Shown here piece after piece: positions 9,765 through 19,665 of a stretch of DNA of 64,000 bases; within the stretch, counting starts at the first letter, position 1, and each line of letters opens with the position of its first letter. The notes beneath the pieces were generated by a model. That model was given only the letters and a program-made list of their open reading frames with translations, was not told the origin of the DNA and made no database searches. The stretch spans positions 372,001 through 436,000 of the forward strand of contig NZ_FPAT01000001.1 of assembly GCF_900116555.1 (NCBI RefSeq), read 5' to 3'. The translations under genes were made by a program, and so were the position numbers. Source of the stretch: Actinopolyspora lacussalsi subsp. righensis. Its GTDB lineage: Bacteria > Actinomycetota > Actinomycetes > Mycobacteriales > Pseudonocardiaceae.

Positions 9765-11018
9765 CTACTCCCGCGTATCCGGCGGAACCAGACACGGGTC
9801 CTGGAAGACCTCCTCGGTGATCACGATCGCCGCTCCGCGCACGGCGGCGGTGAAACCGAACACCGAAGCGGTGACCGGACATATCGCCGACCGGCCCGCG
9901 ACGGTTCTGCTCCGCAGTTCCCGCAGCGCGGTCGGTACCACGTGGGCGGAGACCGTGGCGAAGTAGCCACCGAGCACCACGGCCCCCGGGTTGAGCATGT
10001 TGACCGCGATCGAGATCCCGATGCCGAGCCAGCGGCCTATCTCGTCGAGACCGGCCAGTGTCTGCTGATCACCGGCCTCGGCGCGCTGCAGCAGTATCCG
10101 CGCCTGCTCATCCGGGTCCCGAAGGGTTCCGACCAGGTCCGGTGCGGCGGTTCGGACCGCCGCTGCCAACCCGATCTTGGTTTCCAGGCAGCCGTGCTGC
10201 CCGCAGCGGCACCTACGTCCGTAGGGGTCCACCGGGAAGTGTCCGATCTCCCCGCTGTAACCGTCCGATCCGCGCAGCAGTCGCCCCGCTGTGATCAGGC
10301 CGGAACCGATACCGAGCTCCCCGGTCAGATACACCAGTTCGGAGACAGTGTTGGCCTCGTCGCCGAACTCGGCCAGCGCCGCCAGGTTGGCCTCGTTGTC
10401 GACGGTGATCGTGGTTTCCGGGGCGAGATCGAGCCGGCCGCGCAGCCACTCGGTGATCGGCACGTCCTGCCACCCCAGGTTCGGCGCGTGGCGCACGGTG
10501 CCGCTGGGCACATCCACGAGCCCCGGCACAGCCACGCCGACGCCGACCAGCCGGATGCCCGAGCTCTGCAGTTCGGCGATCGCCTCCGCCGCGAGTCGCG
10601 ACAGCTCGTCGACGGTGCGGGAAGGCCCCACTCGGACCGCGTCGAAGCCGACTCGACGATCGAGCAGCACCCGCTCCGCGAGGTCGACCCCGCGCACCGC
10701 GAGACAGTTCGCGTTGACCTCCAGTCCCAGAGCCGCCGCCGAGCCACCGTCGAGTTCGAGAATCCGGGACGGGCGGCCGACACTGCCCGACTGCTTCCTT
10801 CCGGTCTCGCGGATCAGCCGCCGTCCGATCAGCTCGTTGACGAGGTTGGACACCGTGGCCTTGGTCAGCCCGGTACGGGTGGCCAGCGCGGCACGGGAAT
10901 ACACCCCGGCCGACCGGATCTCGCCGAGGACCCGGGCCAGATTGCCCCTACGAACGGCCGCCTGAGCGACGATTCCACGCCCGTTGTCCCGGTTGACCTC
11001 GTTGTCGTAGCCGCGCAC
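9765..11018 (-). CDS. ROK-family transcriptional regulator (NagC/XylR type)
   Basis: A 417-residue protein with an N-terminal winged helix-turn-helix (YSRAALATRTGLTKATVSNL, about residues 40-60) followed by a ROK sugar-kinase-like domain. The zinc-site motif CRCGQHGCLET and the GALVLGGYF-like segment (VVLGGYFATV) are present. Members sense sugars or phosphosugars and repress carbohydrate genes. The GTG start at 11018 is preceded by GAGAGGGGG. It lies next to the deacetylase and xylanase genes, so control of xylan or amino-sugar use is plausible but not shown. ROK regulators of this type usually lack kinase activity. Confidence 0.9.
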   Translation of the reverse strand: MRGYDNEVNRDNGRGIVAQAAVRRGNLARVLGEIRSAGVYSRAALATRTGLTKATVSNLVNELIGRRLIRETGRKQSGSVGRPSRILELDGGSAAALGLEVNANCLAVRGVDLAERVLLDRRVGFDAVRVGPSRTVDELSRLAAEAIAELQSSGIRLVGVGVAVPGLVDVPSGTVRHAPNLGWQDVPITEWLRGRLDLAPETTITVDNEANLAALAEFGDEANTVSELVYLTGELGIGSGLITAGRLLRGSDGYSGEIGHFPVDPYGRRCRCGQHGCLETKIGLAAAVRTAAPDLVGTLRDPDEQARILLQRAEAGDQQTLAGLDEIGRWLGIGISIAVNMLNPGAVVLGGYFATVSAHVVPTALRELRSRTVAGRSAICPVTASVFGFTAAVRGAAIVITEEVFQDPCLVPPDTRE

Positions 11019-11565
11019 CCGGCCCCCTCTCTAACAGGGACAGCCGGAAAACTAACCCATTGTCACCGGAAAACGCCATACCCCACGAACCCGGAAAATC
11101 CCGCGGAACTCACGAACGACGAATCGAAGCGACCACCGGATTTTACACGTATGGCGCCTTGACATCGCGGTGTGAAAGCTGGCGGCAGGATGAGCAGCAC
11201 CGGGACAGCCAAGAATCGTACTGGACACGAATTCTCCCGAAGAACCCGAGGGAGCGCGGACTTCCCCGTGGTTTCACCTCTCGCGTCGAGAACGGGGAAA
11301 TCAGGCACGGCCGCCGAGAACGCCACTGTTCCGAGCCGGAACGAATCACGGCGGAGCGGCTTTTCCGCTGTGCTCGACTTGTGTTGCCGGTGCCGGTACG
11401 CACGCCTCGGAAACGAGGTTCAGCACCCGAGGACGACGGGTTCGCTGGTCACGTCTCGTGGAATTCGGTCTCGGCGTGGACCTCGTGCGAGGTACCGCGC
11501 GGCCGTTCGGGCCGGTGTGCACGTGCCGCGCGGCGCCACGGGGAGTTCCGGTGCACGACTTCCGC
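11019..11565. other. Intergenic region without recognised gene
   Basis: 547 bp between the ROK regulator start and the deacetylase stop. Frames on both strands here have atypical composition and no family resemblance. A TAAAAT hexamer on the minus strand near 11150 could be a -10 element for the ROK gene, but no good -35 accompanies it. Confidence 0.4.
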
Positions 11566-12294
11566 TCAACCGGAGCGCGCGGGGAGCGTGAATCGCCAAC
11601 CTTCATCACGCAATCGCGGGATGACTCGGGAGACCGCCCGCACGGTCTGGCCGCGATCGCCACCACCGTCGTGCAGCAGCACGACACCGCCCTGTGAGAT
11701 ACCGCCCATCAGCCGCCGGACCAGCACGTCCGTACCGGGACGGTTCCAGTCCGCCACCGAAAGGCTCCAGCCGAGCGGCTGCATCCCCATGTCCGCGGCC
11801 ACGCTCGGAGTTTCGCCCCACGCGCCGTAGGGAGCGCGGAAGTAGCGAATCTCGGCTCCCGGCACCGCCTCGTGAATCACCTCGTTCGTGGCCCGCAGGT
11901 TCGCCCTGATGTCAGCGGGCGACCACGTGCTCATGTTCTCGTGCCGCATCGTGTGGTTGCACAGGACGTGCCCCTCGGCGACGATCCGCCGCACCAGCTC
12001 GGGGTTCTCCCGCACGTGCTGGCCCCACAGGCAGAAGACGGCCTTGACCCGGTGCTCGCCGAGCAGGTCGAGCATGCTCGAGGTCTCTCCCGCGTTGGGG
12101 CCGTCGTCGAAGGTGAGCGCCACGGTACGTCCCGGTTGTCCGGTCGAGTCGACCACGGTGGCGTCCGCCGCCGCGCCGAGTCCTGCCCCGCCGGGACCTG
12201 CCTGGGCGATGCTCGCCGATCCGAACGACAGCCCGAGGAGCAGCAGTGGCACGAGCAGGCGGTTGGTTGTTCGCCGATGTCTTCCAGGAGTCAT
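11566..12294 (-). CDS. Secreted polysaccharide deacetylase (NodB homology, CE4)
   Basis: A 242-residue protein with a Sec signal peptide (RRTTNRLLVPLLLLGLSFGS, cleavage after AQA). CE4 motifs are in order: TFDDGPN (catalytic base and metal Asp), HTMRH (metal His pair), RYFRAPYG, DWNRPG and VVLLHDGGG. It should remove N-acetyl or O-acetyl groups from peptidoglycan, chitin or xylan outside the cell. The ATG at 12294 has GAAGGGA six bases upstream; the frame continues upstream but without signal-peptide logic. The location beside two xylanases suggests acetylxylan as substrate, though cell-wall glycan is equally possible. Confidence 0.9.
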   Translation of the reverse strand: MTPGRHRRTTNRLLVPLLLLGLSFGSASIAQAGPGGAGLGAAADATVVDSTGQPGRTVALTFDDGPNAGETSSMLDLLGEHRVKAVFCLWGQHVRENPELVRRIVAEGHVLCNHTMRHENMSTWSPADIRANLRATNEVIHEAVPGAEIRYFRAPYGAWGETPSVAADMGMQPLGWSLSVADWNRPGTDVLVRRLMGGISQGGVVLLHDGGGDRGQTVRAVSRVIPRLRDEGWRFTLPARSG

Positions 12295-12719
12295 GACGGG
12301 TCCCTTCGGCGCGTACCGGGCGAGGTTCCGGGAAATAGTACGACAGGAATCTCCGGAGCACGGGAAATATAGAGTCGGCACCGAAGACTGTCAATGCCCT
12401 CCAAGGCGAGTCCCGACATCCGGCGGTCATCCTGCCGACTCGTCGTGAACCGAATTCGGAAACATCATTCCACAGTGCACTTGGTTTTATCTGGAAAAAT
12501 TTTGTATTTCCCACTGGGCAGCACCGCCCACCTGGTAACGAGCGGGTTTCCGGAACATTTACGGAAACCATTGACAGATCGACGTGACCTGGTCGACATT
12601 GTTCGGTGTCGACAGACCTCGATCACCGTTGATCCCGGTCATTCGCGCGAATCGCTCCACCGACGGACCGTCGAGTCGTATTACCCGTTCGAAGTCCACC
12701 GATCCGAACCGGAGGAAGC
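12295..12719. promoter_or_regulatory. Divergent promoter region of deacetylase and GH11 xylanase
   Basis: 425 bp without a credible gene, with an AT-rich stretch at about 12455-12570 that contrasts with the flanks. A TTGACA hexamer at 12571-12576 followed 18 bases later by GACATT is a possible promoter for the xylanase. A perfect 12-bp palindrome ATTCGCGCGAAT sits at 12641-12652, 68 bp before the xylanase ATG, and is a candidate repressor site. Both assignments come from pattern only. Confidence 0.4.
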
Positions 12720-13412
12720 ATGAACACCGACGATTTCGCACCGAACTCATTCGGCCGCAGGAGTTTTCTCGGAGGCGCCGGAACCCTGGCGCTGGGCGCG
12801 TCCGCGCTGATGCTGCCCGGGACCGCTTACGCGGCCAGGACCATCACGCAGAACGAAACCGGCACCCACGACGGGTTCTACTACACGTTCTGGACCGATG
12901 GCGGCGGATCGGTTTCGATGACCCTGTCCTCCGGGGGCAGTTACAGCACTTCGTGGACCGACTGCGGCAACTTCGTCTGCGGCAAGGGCTGGAGCTACGG
13001 TGGCCGCAGGAACGTGTACTACTCCGGCGGCTTCTACCCCTCCGGCAACGGCTACCTGACGCTCTACGGATGGACGTCGAACCCACTCGTGGAGTACTAC
13101 ATCGTCGAGGACTACGGAACCTACCGTCCCGGAGGAAATGACCACCGGGGAACGGTATACAGCGACGGCAGTACGTACGACATCTACCGGACGATGCGGT
13201 ACGACGCCCCCTCCGTGGAGGGCACGGCGACCTTCCCGCAGTTCTGGAGCGTTCGGCAGTCCCCGAGGGCGGGTGGAAACATAACCACCGGTAATCACTT
13301 CGACGCCTGGGCCCAGCACGGCATGAGTCTGGGAAGCTTCGATTACTACATGGTCCTCGCTACGGAGGGGTACCAGAGCAGCGGGAGCTCCAACCTGACG
13401 GTCAGCGGCTGA
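12720..13412 (+). CDS. Endo-1,4-beta-xylanase, GH11, Tat-exported
   Basis: A 230-residue secreted enzyme that cleaves internal beta-1,4 links of xylan. The N-terminus carries a twin-arginine signal (FGRRSFLGG, then a hydrophobic run to AYAA). The GH11 jelly-roll hallmarks are present: nucleophile Glu125 in [12 protein letters not shown] and acid/base Glu216 in [13 protein letters not shown]. The mature domain is of normal GH11 size and lacks a carbohydrate-binding module. ATG at 12720 follows a strong GGAGGAAGC site. A hairpin terminator separates it from the GH10 xylanase, so the two have separate transcription signals but a shared role. Confidence 0.97.
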   Translation: MNTDDFAPNSFGRRSFLGGAGTLALGASALMLPGTAYAARTITQNETGTHDGFYYTFWTDGGGSVSMTLSSGGSYSTSWTDCGNFVCGKGWSYGGRRNVYYSGGFYPSGNGYLTLYGWTSNPLVEYYIVEDYGTYRPGGNDHRGTVYSDGSTYDIYRTMRYDAPSVEGTATFPQFWSVRQSPRAGGNITTGNHFDAWAQHGMSLGSFDYYMVLATEGYQSSGSSNLTVSG

Positions 13413-13454
13413 ATCCCCTTTTCGGGAAGATCCTTCTCGAAAGGAACGCTTTCC

Positions 13455-13491
13455 ACGGCGGCATCGCACCACCATCGGACGATGCCGCCGT
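13455..13491 (+). terminator. Hairpin terminator after GH11 xylanase
   Basis: A 12-bp perfect stem (CGGCGGCATCG paired with CGATGCCGCCG plus one flanking A-T pair) with a 13-base loop, 43 bases after the xylanase stop. No long U-tract follows. Confidence 0.6.
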
Positions 13492-13561
13492 ATCCCCTCC
13501 TCGCTCCCAGGCGCACCCCGGAACCGATCGAGCGCTTTCCCGGGGAAGAGCACGTTCTATC

Positions 13562-13574
13562 TGGGAGCGCTCCA
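13562..13574. promoter_or_regulatory. CebR-like LacI-family operator upstream of GH10 xylanase
   Basis: TGGGAGCGCTCCA contains the perfect palindrome GGAGCGCTCC and differs from the Streptomyces CebR consensus TGGGAGCGCTCCCA only in the last two bases. It ends 27 bases before the GH10 start codon, where a bound repressor would block transcription. A second AGCGCT core lies at about 13531. CebR responds to cello-oligosaccharides, which would couple xylanase expression to cellulose breakdown. No cebR gene is recognised in the window. Confidence 0.6.
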
Positions 13575-13601
13575 GGCAACGATCCACGAGGAGCGACAGA
13601 A

Positions 13602-14684
13602 ATGCTGCGAGCGTTACGCAACCACGGCAGGCTCGGCAGGCTGTGCGCGGTACTGACCGCGAGCGCGGGACTGCTCACCCTGCAGACGGCGCCCGCGCTG
13701 GCCACGCCGGACACGGCTGAGGCTTCCGGCGTCGACGCACAGGCTCCGGCACGAACCCCGCTCAAGGACCTGACCGACAACTACGTCGGCAGCGCCGTCG
13801 CGGCTTCGGCGCTGGTGAACGAGAACGACTACCGCTCGGTGCTCACCGACGAGTTCAGCAGCGTGACCGCGGAGAACGCCATGAAGTGGTCGGTGCTGGA
13901 ACCGAATCGCGGACAGTACGACTGGTCCGGCGCCGACGCGATCATGGACTACGCGCGGCAGCACGGCAAGAGCGTGCGCGGGCACACACTGGTCTGGCAC
14001 AAGCAGCATCCCGGCTGGCTGAACGATCTGTCCGCCTCCGAGCTGCGGTCGGCGGTGAAGAACCACATCACCACGGTGGTCAACCGCTACGAGGGCGAGA
14101 TCCGGGCGTGGGACGTGGTCAACGAGGTGTTCAACTCGGACGGCACGCGGCGCGACTCGATCTTCCAACGGAAACTCGGTGACGGCTGGATCGCCGACGC
14201 GTTCCGCTGGGCGCACCAGGCCGATCCGTCGGCGAAACTCTACATCAACGACTACAACACCGGTTGGGTCAACGACAAGAGCAACGCGATTTACGATCTG
14301 GTGCGCTCGTTGCGGCAGCAGGGCGTGCCGGTCCACGGCGTCGGGTTCCAGACGCACCTTTCGATCGACTACAGCTTTCCCGGTGGTTTCCAGTCGAACC
14401 TGCAGCGATTCGCAGACCTCGGTGTCGACGTCGCCATCACCGAGGCCGACGTGCGGATGACGCTGCCCGTCACCGACAGCAAGCTCACCACCCAGGCCGA
14501 CTATTACGAGCGGCTCTGGAACGCCTGCGAGGCGGTCTCGCGCTGCGTGGAGTTCACCACGTGGGGCTACACCGACCGGCACTCCTGGGTGCCGAACACG
14601 TTCGACGGCCAGGGAGCGGCCTGCCTGTTCGACGAATCGCTGAACCCGAAGCCCGCCTACAACCGGATCAATCCCACCGCCTGA
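13602..14684 (+). CDS. Endo-1,4-beta-xylanase, GH10, secreted
   Basis: A 360-residue GH10 enzyme with a Sec signal peptide (LCAVLTASAGLLTLQTAPALA). TIM-barrel motifs are clear: FSSVTAENAMKW, GHTLVWHKQHPGWL, acid/base Glu175 in DVVNEVFNSDGT and nucleophile Glu281 in AITEADVRM. It hydrolyses xylan with broader side-chain tolerance than the neighbouring GH11 enzyme. The longer frame starts at 13482, but GAGGAG eight bases before the ATG at 13602 and the signal peptide fix the start. No carbohydrate-binding module follows the catalytic domain. It is monocistronic between two hairpins. Confidence 0.97.
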   Translation: MLRALRNHGRLGRLCAVLTASAGLLTLQTAPALATPDTAEASGVDAQAPARTPLKDLTDNYVGSAVAASALVNENDYRSVLTDEFSSVTAENAMKWSVLEPNRGQYDWSGADAIMDYARQHGKSVRGHTLVWHKQHPGWLNDLSASELRSAVKNHITTVVNRYEGEIRAWDVVNEVFNSDGTRRDSIFQRKLGDGWIADAFRWAHQADPSAKLYINDYNTGWVNDKSNAIYDLVRSLRQQGVPVHGVGFQTHLSIDYSFPGGFQSNLQRFADLGVDVAITEADVRMTLPVTDSKLTTQADYYERLWNACEAVSRCVEFTTWGYTDRHSWVPNTFDGQGAACLFDESLNPKPAYNRINPTA

Positions 14685-14695
14685 GCGGTGCGGGT

Positions 14696-14727
14696 GGGGC
14701 GCACGACGGTTTCGCGTCGTGCGCCCC
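14696..14727. terminator. Strong bidirectional hairpin between GH10 and msiK-like gene
   Basis: A perfect 13-bp stem GGGGCGCACGACG / CGTCGTGCGCCCC with a 6-base loop in the gap between two convergent genes. It can end transcripts from both sides. Confidence 0.75.
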
Positions 14728-14795
14728 GCGGAATGTTTACTGGTGAACGTGTCGCTGAAGTCCACGGCGGGACGCGGCTGTAACCGTCCCCCGAC

Positions 14796-15881
<1,086 letters not shown>

Positions 15882-15911
15882 CATCGACTCCTTTCCGGCG
15901 GCCTGCTGGCT

Positions 15912-15941
15912 GCCGGGGCCTGCCGCGACGGCGGCCCCGGC
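15912..15941. terminator. Intercistronic hairpin between GH13 and msiK-like genes
   Basis: A perfect 9-bp GC stem GCCGGGGCC / GGCCCCGGC with a 12-base loop lies in the 79-bp gap. It may be a partial terminator or an mRNA-processing barrier that uncouples the shared ATPase from the operon. Confidence 0.5.
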
Positions 15942-15960
15942 CTTCGTGACGAGCGGGAAG

Positions 15961-17616
15961 TCAACCGGCCAACCACACGGCGGTGTCCGGTGGCAGTGAC
16001 GAGCCGTCCAGTTCGTCACTGGACAGCAGGACCCGTTGGTGTTCGGGCAGTTCGCACGGTTCGGCGGACAGGTTCACCACACAGCGGAATCCGGGCGTGC
16101 GGGAGAACGACAGCACCTCTCGCGGCGAATCGTTCCAGTCGAGGTCACCCTCCCCGAGGGCCGGATGCTCGCGGCGGAGACGCAGCGCGTCACGGTACAG
16201 CTCCAGCATCGAGCCGGACCGGCCCCGCTGGTTCTCGACGGTGTACTCGGACCAACCGCCCGGCTGCGGCAACCACGGTTCGGCCTCCTCCGAAGGACTG
16301 AACCCGAACGGTGGTCTTGAACCGGACCAGGGCAGCGGGACCCGGCAGCCGTCACGGCCGCGTTCGGCGTGGCCGGTGCGTTCCCAGATCGGGTCCTGCA
16401 GGAACCGTTCCGGAATGTCCTCGACCTCGGCCAGCCCGAGTTCCTCGCCCTGGTACACATAGGCGCCCCCGGGAAGGGCCAGCATGAGCAGCGCGGCGGC
16501 CCGGGCCCGTCTCGTTCCCAGGCTCAGGTCGAGCGGCCCCTCGGCACGGTAGTTCTCCCCCGACGCCCAGCTGTGCTGCGGCCGTCCGTACCTGCTGACG
16601 TGACGCACCACGTCGTGATTGGACAGCACCCAGGTGGCCGGAGCGCCCACCCGCCAGAGGCTCGACGTGGTGGAGTCGATGGTCTCGCGGAGGTCGTGGG
16701 CGTCCCACGGGCATCGGAGGAACTCGAAGTTGAAGGCGGTGTGCAGCCCGTCGGGTCGCACGTAGTTGGCCAACCGGTGTGGGCTGTCGGCGCCCGCTTC
16801 GGCGACGAACTTGCGCTCGCCCGGATACTCGTCGGCGATCGCGCGCCACCGGCGATAGATCTCGTGCACCCCGTCGCGGTCCCAGTGCGGATGCTGCCCG
16901 TCGGAGTAGCCCCGCGTGTTGTCACTGGAGATCACGTCGGGCAGCTCGGCGTCCTTGACCAGCCCGTGGGCCACGTCGATCCGGAACCCGTCGACCCCCC
17001 GGTCGAACCAGAACCGCAGGATGTCCTCGAACTCCGCGTGGACCTCGGGGTGATCCCAGTTCAGGTCGGGCTGCTCGGGAGCGAACAGGTGCAGGTACCA
17101 CTCCCCCGGTGTGCCGTCCTGTTCGATCACCCGGGTCCAGGCCGGTCCGCCGAACCGGGAGATCCAGTTGTTGGGGGGATGTTCACCGTGCTCACCACGG
17201 CCGGGCCGGAAGACGTATCGCGCCCGTTCGGCGCTGCCGGGCCCCGCCTTCAGGGCGGCGCGGAACCACTCGTGCTGATCGGAGGTGTGGTTCGGCACGA
17301 TGTCCGGGAGAACCCGGATGCCGTGCTCGTGCGCCTGGGTGATCAGCCGCTCGGCGTCGGTGAGCGTGCCGAAGCGCGGGTCGATGTCGCGGAAGTCGGC
17401 GACGTCGTAACCGGCGTCGGCCTGTGGTGAGACGTACCAGGGAGTGATCCAGATGGCGTCGACTCCCAGATCCCGCAGGTAGGGCAGGCGGGAACGGATC
17501 CCCTCGATGTCGCCCATACCGTCGCCGTCCCCGTCGGCGAAACTACGGATGTAGATCTGGTAGATCACCGCGTCCCGCCACCACGGTGTGGTGCCGGGGT
17601 CGGAGGAATTCGGCAC
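15961..17616 (-). CDS. Alpha-glucosidase, GH13 (oligo-1,6/alpha-1,4-glucosidase type)
   Basis: A 551-residue intracellular glucosidase without a signal peptide. GH13 regions: DIVPNH (105-110), GFRID with nucleophile Asp214, VAEAG with acid/base Glu273, and SNHD with Asp335. [15 protein letters not shown] at the start and length match the alpha-glucosidase/trehalose-6-phosphate hydrolase branch; substrate could be maltose, isomaltose, sucrose or trehalose. The GTG at 17616 has AAGGAG seven bases upstream. It follows the two permease genes in one leftward operon, so it should cleave what they import. An exact 19-bp repeat overlaps its leader. Confidence 0.93.
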   Translation of the reverse strand: MPNSSDPGTTPWWRDAVIYQIYIRSFADGDGDGMGDIEGIRSRLPYLRDLGVDAIWITPWYVSPQADAGYDVADFRDIDPRFGTLTDAERLITQAHEHGIRVLPDIVPNHTSDQHEWFRAALKAGPGSAERARYVFRPGRGEHGEHPPNNWISRFGGPAWTRVIEQDGTPGEWYLHLFAPEQPDLNWDHPEVHAEFEDILRFWFDRGVDGFRIDVAHGLVKDAELPDVISSDNTRGYSDGQHPHWDRDGVHEIYRRWRAIADEYPGERKFVAEAGADSPHRLANYVRPDGLHTAFNFEFLRCPWDAHDLRETIDSTTSSLWRVGAPATWVLSNHDVVRHVSRYGRPQHSWASGENYRAEGPLDLSLGTRRARAAALLMLALPGGAYVYQGEELGLAEVEDIPERFLQDPIWERTGHAERGRDGCRVPLPWSGSRPPFGFSPSEEAEPWLPQPGGWSEYTVENQRGRSGSMLELYRDALRLRREHPALGEGDLDWNDSPREVLSFSRTPGFRCVVNLSAEPCELPEHQRVLLSSDELDGSSLPPDTAVWLAG

Positions 17617-17624
17617 TGTGCGCT

Positions 17625-17664
17625 CCTTCGGTAATTCGGGAAGACCCTTCGGTAATTCGGGAAG
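17625..17664. repeat. Tandem 19-bp direct repeat in the GH13 leader
   Basis: CCTTCGGTAATTCGGGAAG occurs exactly twice with a 21-bp period. Read on the coding (minus) strand, the copy nearest the gene supplies part of the AAGGAG ribosome site, so the duplication also makes a second, upstream AAGG motif. Confidence 0.8.
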
Positions 17665-17700
17665 GTGGGGTCACGCCGGTCCGGCCGTGACCTGGTGGTG

Positions 17701-18567
17701 TTACTTCAGGCCGCCGGAGGTCAGTCCGGCGATGATCCTTCGCTGGAAGATGAGCACCCCGATGACCAGTGGAATCGTGACGATGACCCCGGCGGCCATC
17801 TGGGTGCCGAAGGGTTGGTCGTACTGCGTGGCGCCGGTGAACTTCGAGATCGCCACCGTGACCGTCTGCATGTTCTGCTCGTTGACCATGGACAGCGCGA
17901 TGATGAACTCGTTCCAGGCGAGGATGAAGGTCAGGATCGCCGTGGTGAACATGCCGGGCGCGGCCAACGGCACGATGATCCTGCGAAACGCCTGCCCGGG
18001 CGTGCAGCCGTCGACCATGGCCGCCTGCTCCAGTTCCTGCGGCATCTGCCGGAAGAACATGGTCAGGTTCCACACCGCGAGCGGAAGCGCGAACGACAGG
18101 CTGGGCAGGATCATCGCCTGGTAGGTGTTGATCCAACCGATGTCGGTGAACAGCCGGAGCAACGGGACGATCAACGAGATGCCCGGGAACATGCTGGTCG
18201 CGATGATCAGCGAGAGCACCAGGTTCTTTCCCCGGAAGGCCAGCCGGGCCAGGGCGTAGGCCGTCGAGGTGCCGATCACCAGCGTCAGGATCGTGGTCGT
18301 CGACGCCACGATCAGGCTGTTCAGCAGCGCACGGCCGAAGCCGGTGCCGGGCTCGAACACGGCCCGGAAGTTCTCCACCGACCAGGTGCGCGACAGCGGG
18401 CTCAGATCGTACTGGTCGGCGGGTCTGCGGAACGCCGTGACCACCATCCAGTAGAAGGGGGCCAGGCAGTACAGCACGATGCCTGCCACACCCAGTATGG
18501 GAAGCCACTTCTTGGCATCGAAACGGCGGCGCGTGGTTCGACGTTCGTTCCCTGTCGCAGTGGTCAT
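17701..18567 (-). CDS. Sugar ABC transporter permease, MalG type
   Basis: A 288-residue permease with six predicted membrane segments (first PILGVAGIVLYCLAPFYWMV). The cytoplasmic EAA loop that contacts the ATPase is AAMVDGCTPGQAFRRIIVPL. Its ATG overlaps the stop of the preceding permease gene by four bases (ATGA), a sign of translational coupling. With its partner it forms the channel of a CUT1-family importer, probably for alpha-glucosides given the GH13 gene 84 bases downstream. Confidence 0.93.
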   Translation of the reverse strand: MTTATGNERRTTRRRFDAKKWLPILGVAGIVLYCLAPFYWMVVTAFRRPADQYDLSPLSRTWSVENFRAVFEPGTGFGRALLNSLIVASTTTILTLVIGTSTAYALARLAFRGKNLVLSLIIATSMFPGISLIVPLLRLFTDIGWINTYQAMILPSLSFALPLAVWNLTMFFRQMPQELEQAAMVDGCTPGQAFRRIIVPLAAPGMFTTAILTFILAWNEFIIALSMVNEQNMQTVTVAISKFTGATQYDQPFGTQMAAGVIVTIPLVIGVLIFQRRIIAGLTSGGLK

Positions 18568-19595
18568 CGCGCACTCCCCTTTCCGCGCCGGAAACGAGCT
18601 CCACGGCTCTTGGGCGCCTGTGAACGGGCCTCACCGATCACGTCCGCGCCGAGCAACTTGACGAACACGAACGCGATCAGCGCCACGTAGGCGAACAGCA
18701 GGGTGGCGTAGGCGGCCGCGGGTCCGTAGTGCACGTTCGTCGCCTCGGAGAAGGCCAGCATGGACAACGTCTCGACCGAGTCCTTCTGCTGTCCGATCAG
18801 GATGAACGGCAGGTCGAACATGCGCAGCGCGTCCAGCATCCGGAACAGCACCGCGACCACCAGGGCCGGTTTGACCAGTGGCAGCGTGATGTGCCAGAAG
18901 CGCCGCCAGGCGCCCGCGCCGTCCACGGTGGCCGCTTCGTGCACCTCGCGGGAGATGACCTGCAACCCGGCCAGCACCAGCAGCCCCACGAAGGGGGCCG
19001 TTTTCCACACTTCCGCAGTGATCACGGCGATCTTCGAGGCGATGGCCTGCGAGCTCCACAGCACCTGCTGGTCCAGGAGCGCGTTCGCGACCCCGTCCGG
19101 CGCGAAGATCCACCGCCACAGCAGGGCGGACACGGCGGTGGGGATCGCCCACGGCACGAGCACGCTCGCCCGCACCAGTCCGCGCCCCCGGAACGCCTGA
19201 TGCATCACCAGGGCCATGGCCATCCCGAGCACGGCCTCCAGCGTGACGGTGACGGCCGTGAAGAAGGTGGTGTTCCAGAATGCGTTCCAGAACCGCTCGG
19301 CCGCCGGGCCGAACAGGATGTCGGCATAGGTTCCCAGCCCGACGAACTGGCGTCCCTCGACCACGAATCCCTGCGCGTCGAGCCGCTGCCCGGAGACGAA
19401 CAGCGACTGGTACAGCGCGGCGATGATCGGGTACATGACCACCACGGCCAGCACCAGCAGCGTCGGCGAAACCAGCGCCGAGGCCAACCTGCCCGTGCCG
19501 GTCACGGAACCGGACCTTCGTCTCCTCGGCGATCCCGGGGTCGTGTTCCCCGCATCGACTTCCGTGCCCGTCGGGGTATCGGTCGTCATCGACAT
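18564..19595 (-). CDS. Sugar ABC transporter permease, MalF type
   Basis: A 343-residue permease with an extended polar N-terminus (GSPRRRRSGS) and then membrane segments starting at ALVSPTLLVLAVVVMYPIIA. The EAA loop is HEAATVDGAGAWRRFWHITL. It pairs with the MalG-type permease encoded next, with which it overlaps by four bases. The start ATG at 19595 has GGGGAG just upstream. It lies 70 bases downstream of the sugar-binding lipoprotein gene in the same transcript. Confidence 0.93.
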   Translation of the reverse strand: MSMTTDTPTGTEVDAGNTTPGSPRRRRSGSVTGTGRLASALVSPTLLVLAVVVMYPIIAALYQSLFVSGQRLDAQGFVVEGRQFVGLGTYADILFGPAAERFWNAFWNTTFFTAVTVTLEAVLGMAMALVMHQAFRGRGLVRASVLVPWAIPTAVSALLWRWIFAPDGVANALLDQQVLWSSQAIASKIAVITAEVWKTAPFVGLLVLAGLQVISREVHEAATVDGAGAWRRFWHITLPLVKPALVVAVLFRMLDALRMFDLPFILIGQQKDSVETLSMLAFSEATNVHYGPAAAYATLLFAYVALIAFVFVKLLGADVIGEARSQAPKSRGARFRRGKGSAR

Positions 19596-19665
19596 GAACT
19601 CCCCTTTCCCATCGCCCGGCGAGCGGGTCGGAACCCGCTCGCGGGGCGGAGCGCGAAGGCGTGGA

